Shown here piece by piece: positions 59,272-64,000 of a DNA stretch of 64,000 bases. Position 1 is the stretch's first letter; the number at the start of each line of letters is the position of its first letter. A program made the translations under genes and the position numbers. The stretch is from Thunnus maccoyii (Eukaryota > Chordata > Actinopteri > Scombriformes > Scombridae), in assembly GCF_910596095.1 (NCBI RefSeq), contig NC_056545.1, forward strand, positions 987,001-1,051,000, written 5' to 3'. A model generated the notes under the pieces. That model was not told the DNA's origin, made no database searches, and saw only the letters and a program-made list of their open reading frames with translations.

Positions 59272-60479
59272 GACAAATGAGTCTTTTTACAGTTTCAGAC
59301 GTTACAGCGTCGTGTCTGAAAGTCTCTGATTGTTAAAAACTGAAAATAAAACAGAAACAGTCTGAGCTCCTGGTTGTGTTTATTACAGCCACTTTATGAA
59401 AGAAAGAACATTTAATATGAATGTTATGGCGTTAATTCTCCAGTCGGTGCCATTAAACCGCTGCAGACACACAACGAGATGACGTCATTAAAAGCTCAAA
59501 CGATGGAAAACATGATGGAAATATGACGTTTCTGTTAGTTTCATGTGTTGATGTGAGGAAGGTTACAGTCTCCTCATCATCATCGCTCCACACACATCTG
59601 ATGTTTTCAGCTCTTCAGTGACGTTTAAGTCACATGATTCATGACGTCATCATTTATTCACTCAGTCTGTTTACATCTGAGCTGCTGTTACACCTCAGAC
59701 AGGAAACACTTTTACAGATATTTTGACTTTTCATCATTTCCAATCAGGTTTTTTAATGTAAACATTTAAAATGTGAATAAAGTCAGCTGGAAGAAAACAT
59801 GTTTGTGTGTTTGTGCTTCTGTAAACTTGGTTTAAATATGACTTCAATAAAGAGTTTCCCTCTGTAATCAAACAAAAATGTTCCTGAACAGTTTATTTTT
59901 GGGTATTTCACTGTTTCAGGTTAAGAGATGTTTCTGTTGTTGGTGATGCAGAAACTGAAACTTTAATTTCTAAAGAAAGTCAAGTGATTTAAGGTTTTAT
60001 GTACATAAAATGATTTGTACACACTTTACTTTTATAGGAGACACTAATGGATCAAACACAGTCTTCTCAGTTTGCAGATTTGTAGATTAAATGTTTAAAT
60101 CTGTGGATTCAGACGTTGTGACTCAGATTCCTTCAGAGCTGAAAGTGAAACACAAACAGGAGAAACTATCAGCTGCTGTTTGTGGTGTCGCCCAAAACCA
60201 TTGTTCTTAAATGACCCCCCCCCCAACACCCTCCAACACCCTCCAACACCCTCCAACCCCCCACAGACACACACACACAGTCAGCATGTCTACACTCACA
60301 TTAACTATTCAGTCCTGATCAAACTAAAGTAAAACTCCAGTTACAGAAATTCTCATGTAATTTCTATGATCATAAACAGGCTGCTCACAGATTCTACAAA
60401 ACAAGATCATTTGTGTTATATCTTATGCATTATATATTATAATAAAAGAATCCATTTAAATACAGGACATTTTAAATTA
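59269..60479. other. Intergenic upstream of FoxI
   Basis: Contains a short CCAACACCCT tandem repeat (60,219-60,262). No gene recognised. Regulatory content cannot be judged from one sequence. Confidence 0.5.
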
Positions 60480-60645
60480 GTACAATATCTCCCTCTGAAC
60501 TGTAGTGGAGTGGAAGTATAAAGTAGTATCACATGGAAATACTCAAGTATAGTGCAAGTACCTCAAAAAATGTACCTAAAGGATCTTACACTCTGGTCCT
60601 TTAAGTACAGTACTTGAGTAACTGTACTTTAGTATAAACGCCTTC
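60480..60645 (-). mobile_element. Inverted fragment of the 55,081-type element
   Basis: CACATGGAAATACTCAAGTA and GTACAGTACTTGAGTAACTG read as the reverse complement of the same family. Confidence 0.7.
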
Positions 60646-61064
60646 ACGGCACAAGACTATTTTCAGGTGTTTGAGCAAATAAGAGACCAGCAGGTAGAAT
60701 AATAGACGGAGTCAAAATACATAGAAATGTCAATTTCGGATCCAAATCTTTTCAGTGTATGGAGGATCAGCTGATCAGATGACGTAACAGTTGATATTGG
60801 GATTATCTCTTGATCAACAACACTTCTTGAGTAAAGATAAATGTTGATGAATAAAGAGATTAAAATCAGAAGAGTCTGAGGAACACGAGTCAACAACATT
60901 AAAACGTTAGAAAGTTGAACATAATCTGACGACTGAATGGAATTTACAACCAGAACCAGGACCAGGAGACTTTTCACCTCGATCTGGATCTCAGTAAACC
61001 GTGACACACAGCCACATGTGCTCACATTTAATTTGGTATATTTATAATATATAAAGTATAACTA

Positions 61065-61480
61065 TGTATAGTTTTCATATGTACATTTGTCAAATATAAA
61101 TACTAGGAAAATACATAGTAAACACATATAAATCATGTGATATCTTGTCTGTTTTTGATGAGAACATAAATCTGTTGTCACAATAGAACAATACTATAAA
61201 TTTGAATTTAACTTTGTTGGTAAAATCACACATCTGAACCAGTCCACGGCTAAAATGAGCTCTTCTTTGTTTAGAAACAATATGTATATACTAAATGTCT
61301 TTAAAGAAGCAGCCTTTTCACCACTCAGGGCTTTTTGTTTTTCAAAGAAAATTGTTTTATTATCATATAAAACTGTCCCCCCACCCCTCTGATTTCATCA
61401 GGTAGAGACAATCATATAGTTTGATGCAGTTTGTTGGTTTTCCTCCCCAATGTTTTGAGTCACCAGCTGCCACTGACATC
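61065..61480 (+). repeat. Dispersed repeat, copy B (partner at 5,810-6,245)
   Basis: Same orientation as copy A. Shares CTGTTGTCACAATAGAACAA and AAGAAGCAGCCTTTTCACCA. Confidence 0.8.
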
Positions 61481-61489
61481 ATGTTGTAT

Positions 61490-61690
61490 TACGTTTTCTT
61501 ATCATGTTTCAGTGTCTAAACTTTTACTTTATGTTGAACTACGTACGTAATGTTTTAGTGTCTAAACTCCTTTGTTACGTTGTTTTATTGTTTCCTACAA
61601 TATGTTGCATAATGTTGTTTAAGTATCTAAAGTCACATTTTAGTGTCTCAACTTTTACGTTATGTTGCATTATGTTACATTTCAGTGTGA
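61490..61690 (+). repeat. Diverged short tandem repeat
   Basis: Loose repetition of AGTGTCTAAACTTTTACGTT and ATGTTGCATTATGTT (three to four units). Confidence 0.55.
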
Positions 61691-62345
61691 AAACATGACA
61701 GTTTGTGACACAGTCATGTGCGGTCACATGATGTGATTTAATTTAGCATATTTATTATATTTAATGTATCATTGTGTATAGTTTACATGTGAACATTTGT
61801 AAAACTCTTTCAAGGCCTTAGTGTCTAACAAAACAGCTGTAAAATGTTAATCAGTGAGCTTTAGAGATGATGGTAGGTGGATGTTTGAAGTTTGAACAGA
61901 TCCAAGCTAACAGTTTCCCCCCACCTCCAGTCTTTATGCTAAGCTAGGCTAACCACACCCTTACTCAAGCTGAAAGCACAGTGTCCCGAAGAACTCAGTC
62001 CATAACGGATGATTCCTCATCTCATGACTGGAACCCCAAAACTGAATCTGGTTACGTTCCAGTGACGGCGCCCTCTAGTGGCACTATAAAACACTTCTAT
62101 GAGAGTTCATTGACCAACATATTTTTATCAGTGTGTCCTTTATGTAGAGACATGGAAACCTTAGATGCCGGGCACAGAAACTGTAGAAAGTGAGAAGTTT
62201 AAAAATGCTGGAATTGGACATAAAAAGTAAAAAAAAACAAAAGACAAATTAGTGTTCTTTTCTGGTTCTGTCTGTGTCTGAAGCAGACAGACAGATCTTC
62301 TCCTTATCTGTTCACTCACTGACAGCGAGGAGACTCAACCTCAGG
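61691..62345. other. Intergenic, nothing recognised
   Basis: A 70-codon open frame (61,981-62,193) has no family signature. Confidence 0.45.
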
Positions 62346-62356
62346 TGAATCACACC

Positions 62357-62358
<2 letters not shown>

Positions 62359-62402
<44 letters not shown>
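62359..62402. repeat. (GT)n microsatellite
   Basis: About 21 GT units. Confidence 0.95.
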
Positions 62403-62403
<1 letters not shown>

Positions 62404-62648
62404 TGACGGTTGGCGGCGGCAGCAGTAATCTTCGCCCCGCGGTGCCTTCGTGGACGACGCAGACAAAACAACACAGACAGTCTGAGCTCTAACTGACTGA
62501 TGACTGGGATTATACATGGTGGGTGGGGGGGGGGTCTTGTGTGAGGGCTCATGGGAAAAAAGTTACTTAACACCTTTAACTGTCAAATCAATCCAGCAGA
62601 AGTAACCAGTAGTGTTGACTACTAATATTCAGTATGAACTATAATAAC

Positions 62649-63155
62649 ATATATTTCTCTGCTCCTCAGACTGATCTATACAGTGAGTAACGTGTTGGTT
62701 GTGGCTCGTAGTGATGAACCTACAGAGAATTATCAGTGAGTCTGCAGCTCCTCTCGGCTTTACGGAGCTTTATAGTGAGTTTCAGCTCATTGTTTATCTG
62801 TCCGGCTGCAACTTTTACTGTTCTGGTTCACTCTCAGCGTCTCATAGCGTCGTTTTCAGAAAAAAAGCTGTAAAAAGCTGCTGTACACTACCTGCTCAGC
62901 ACCAAACAGACACAGTTAGCTGTAGACTAGCTGGTGAACATAGTGGAGCATTTAGCAGTTAAAGAGCCAGATATTTCCCTCAGGAGTTGGTAGAGAGTAA
63001 AAACAGAGCTACAAGAGAGTGAATATTGGACTTACATTCACCAGGTGGACAGAAACACGACTCCACATGAATGATAATGTTGCTCTGTAACTGCTGGATG
63101 TGGAAATAAGCAACTGTTTGCTAACATGTTCAACATATCAACTTAAAGATGATGA
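62649..63155 (+). repeat. Dispersed repeat, longer partner of 53,962-54,395
   Basis: Contains an internal segment (GTCCGGCTGCAACTTTTACT onward, about 60 bp) absent from the other copy. Confidence 0.9.
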
Positions 63156-63399
63156 TGAGTCAGAGTTGTTTCTGATGAAAATCTGTTAATGCGGGTTTAA
63201 ATTTTAGAGCTTCAGTGACTCAACCCCTGAATAAATCTCTTTAATGGATTTGTCTGCTGATTTTCTATATTTTTCTTCATGTTTGGATCCAAACCAACAA
63301 TGAACTGATCTCCTAACAAGTATTGTGTGTGTATCAAAGCCTGATGTATCTGATTCCTCTGTTGTTATCCAGAATATATTAAACACTGGGTGACATGTT

Positions 63400-63870
63400 C
63401 CTTCATACTGTCTCTCCTGTCAGTAGAGGAGACGCAGAGACGCTGGTATGTGTCTGTTTAACCGACTTCAGAAACACAGTTACTCTGCTGTCCTCCGCTT
63501 CCATCATCTCATTCATTTTCAAAGAGCCAATGAGGAAACTCCAACATCAATAGTGTAAGTTCATCACTCATTCACAGACAACCATGGTTACAGGGCCGGT
63601 CTGTGGCCAAAAAGAGGGACTTTGGCACTAAAAAGACTGTAACGTTGAAAGATATCTACTTGATTTGACTCATTTGGACGCTGAAGCTTCATATTAGCTT
63701 CAGATAAACTTTTAAATATATTTTTGCACAGAAGGAGGACTGTGGATTTTGTCCTCCATCACTTCCATTGTAAGGTCATTATGAAGGGATCTTCTAATGG
63801 TCAGTATGAACAGGAGGAATGATTACAGCAAGAAAAACAGCTTTAATGTTCATTTGGGCACCAAATTGTG
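63400..63870 (+). repeat. Interspersed repeat including the partner of 52,065-52,225
   Basis: GCCAATGAGGAAACTCCAAC, then TTTGGCACTAAAAAGACTGT and TTTGTCCTCCATCACTTCCA. Part of this repeats at 52,065 in the same orientation. No coding. Confidence 0.7.
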
Positions 63871-64000
63871 AACCGTCTTTTAAAATAAAGACAGTTTGTC
63901 AGAGAGAAAATGCAGTAAAACAAGTTTACTAGAGAAACCAGGACGCTGCTGACGTTTTCATGTATTTTAATGTGGACAAGCCAGGTGAATATGACACGTT

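Overview
The window looks like nuclear DNA of a teleost fish, probably a percomorph. Genes have introns with GT-AG junctions, there is a fish-type NLR (NLRC3-like) locus with LRR exons and B30.2/SPRY tails, CA/GT microsatellites are dense, and several interspersed repeats look like familiar fish families (Tc1, hAT, LINE tails). Only three complete, apparently functional genes are visible. The species cannot be fixed from sequence alone, and every identity here was read by eye without a database search.

Positions 1-33,850 hold a degraded NLR cluster. It opens with the 3' end of a NACHT-encoding exon (one-base frameshift) and two LRR exons, the second with a stop codon. A Tc1 transposon remnant and assorted repeats follow. 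Then come two tandem copies of a segmental duplication of about 9.4-9.7 kb (8,447-22,990 and 23,716-33,112). Each copy carries a GC-rich promoter-like segment, a 28-bp minisatellite, a short linker exon and an intact B30.2 exon, but no NACHT or LRR exon. Copy 1 is interrupted by a 4,788-bp foldback/Mutator-like element with a 9-bp target-site duplication, and copy 2 provides the empty site. Copy 2 carries its own 244-bp insertion, with the empty site in copy 1. Between the copies lie the first exons of another NLR gene, cut off just before copy 2. A third, 0.55-kb fragment of the unit lies at 33,299-33,847.

Positions 33,900-42,640 hold two intact plus-strand genes. The first is a cysteine-rich PLAC8/cornifelin family gene (125 aa) whose intron contains about 1.7 kb of a 45/47-bp minisatellite. 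The second is nhp2 (155 aa, four exons), an H/ACA snoRNP core protein, whose third intron contains about 0.9 kb of a 12-bp minisatellite.

Positions 42,640-57,500 are gene-poor: degenerate T/G-rich repeats, LINE-like 3' tails, microsatellites, a nested hAT insertion and a foldback MITE. A two-exon forkhead gene of the FoxI class lies on the minus strand at 57,569-58,941, with a CCAAT/GC/TATA promoter just upstream. The rest to 64,000 is repeats without recognisable genes. The three intact genes show no sign of working together. The notable biology is the rearranged NLR/B30.2 tail locus and the dated transposon insertions inside it.
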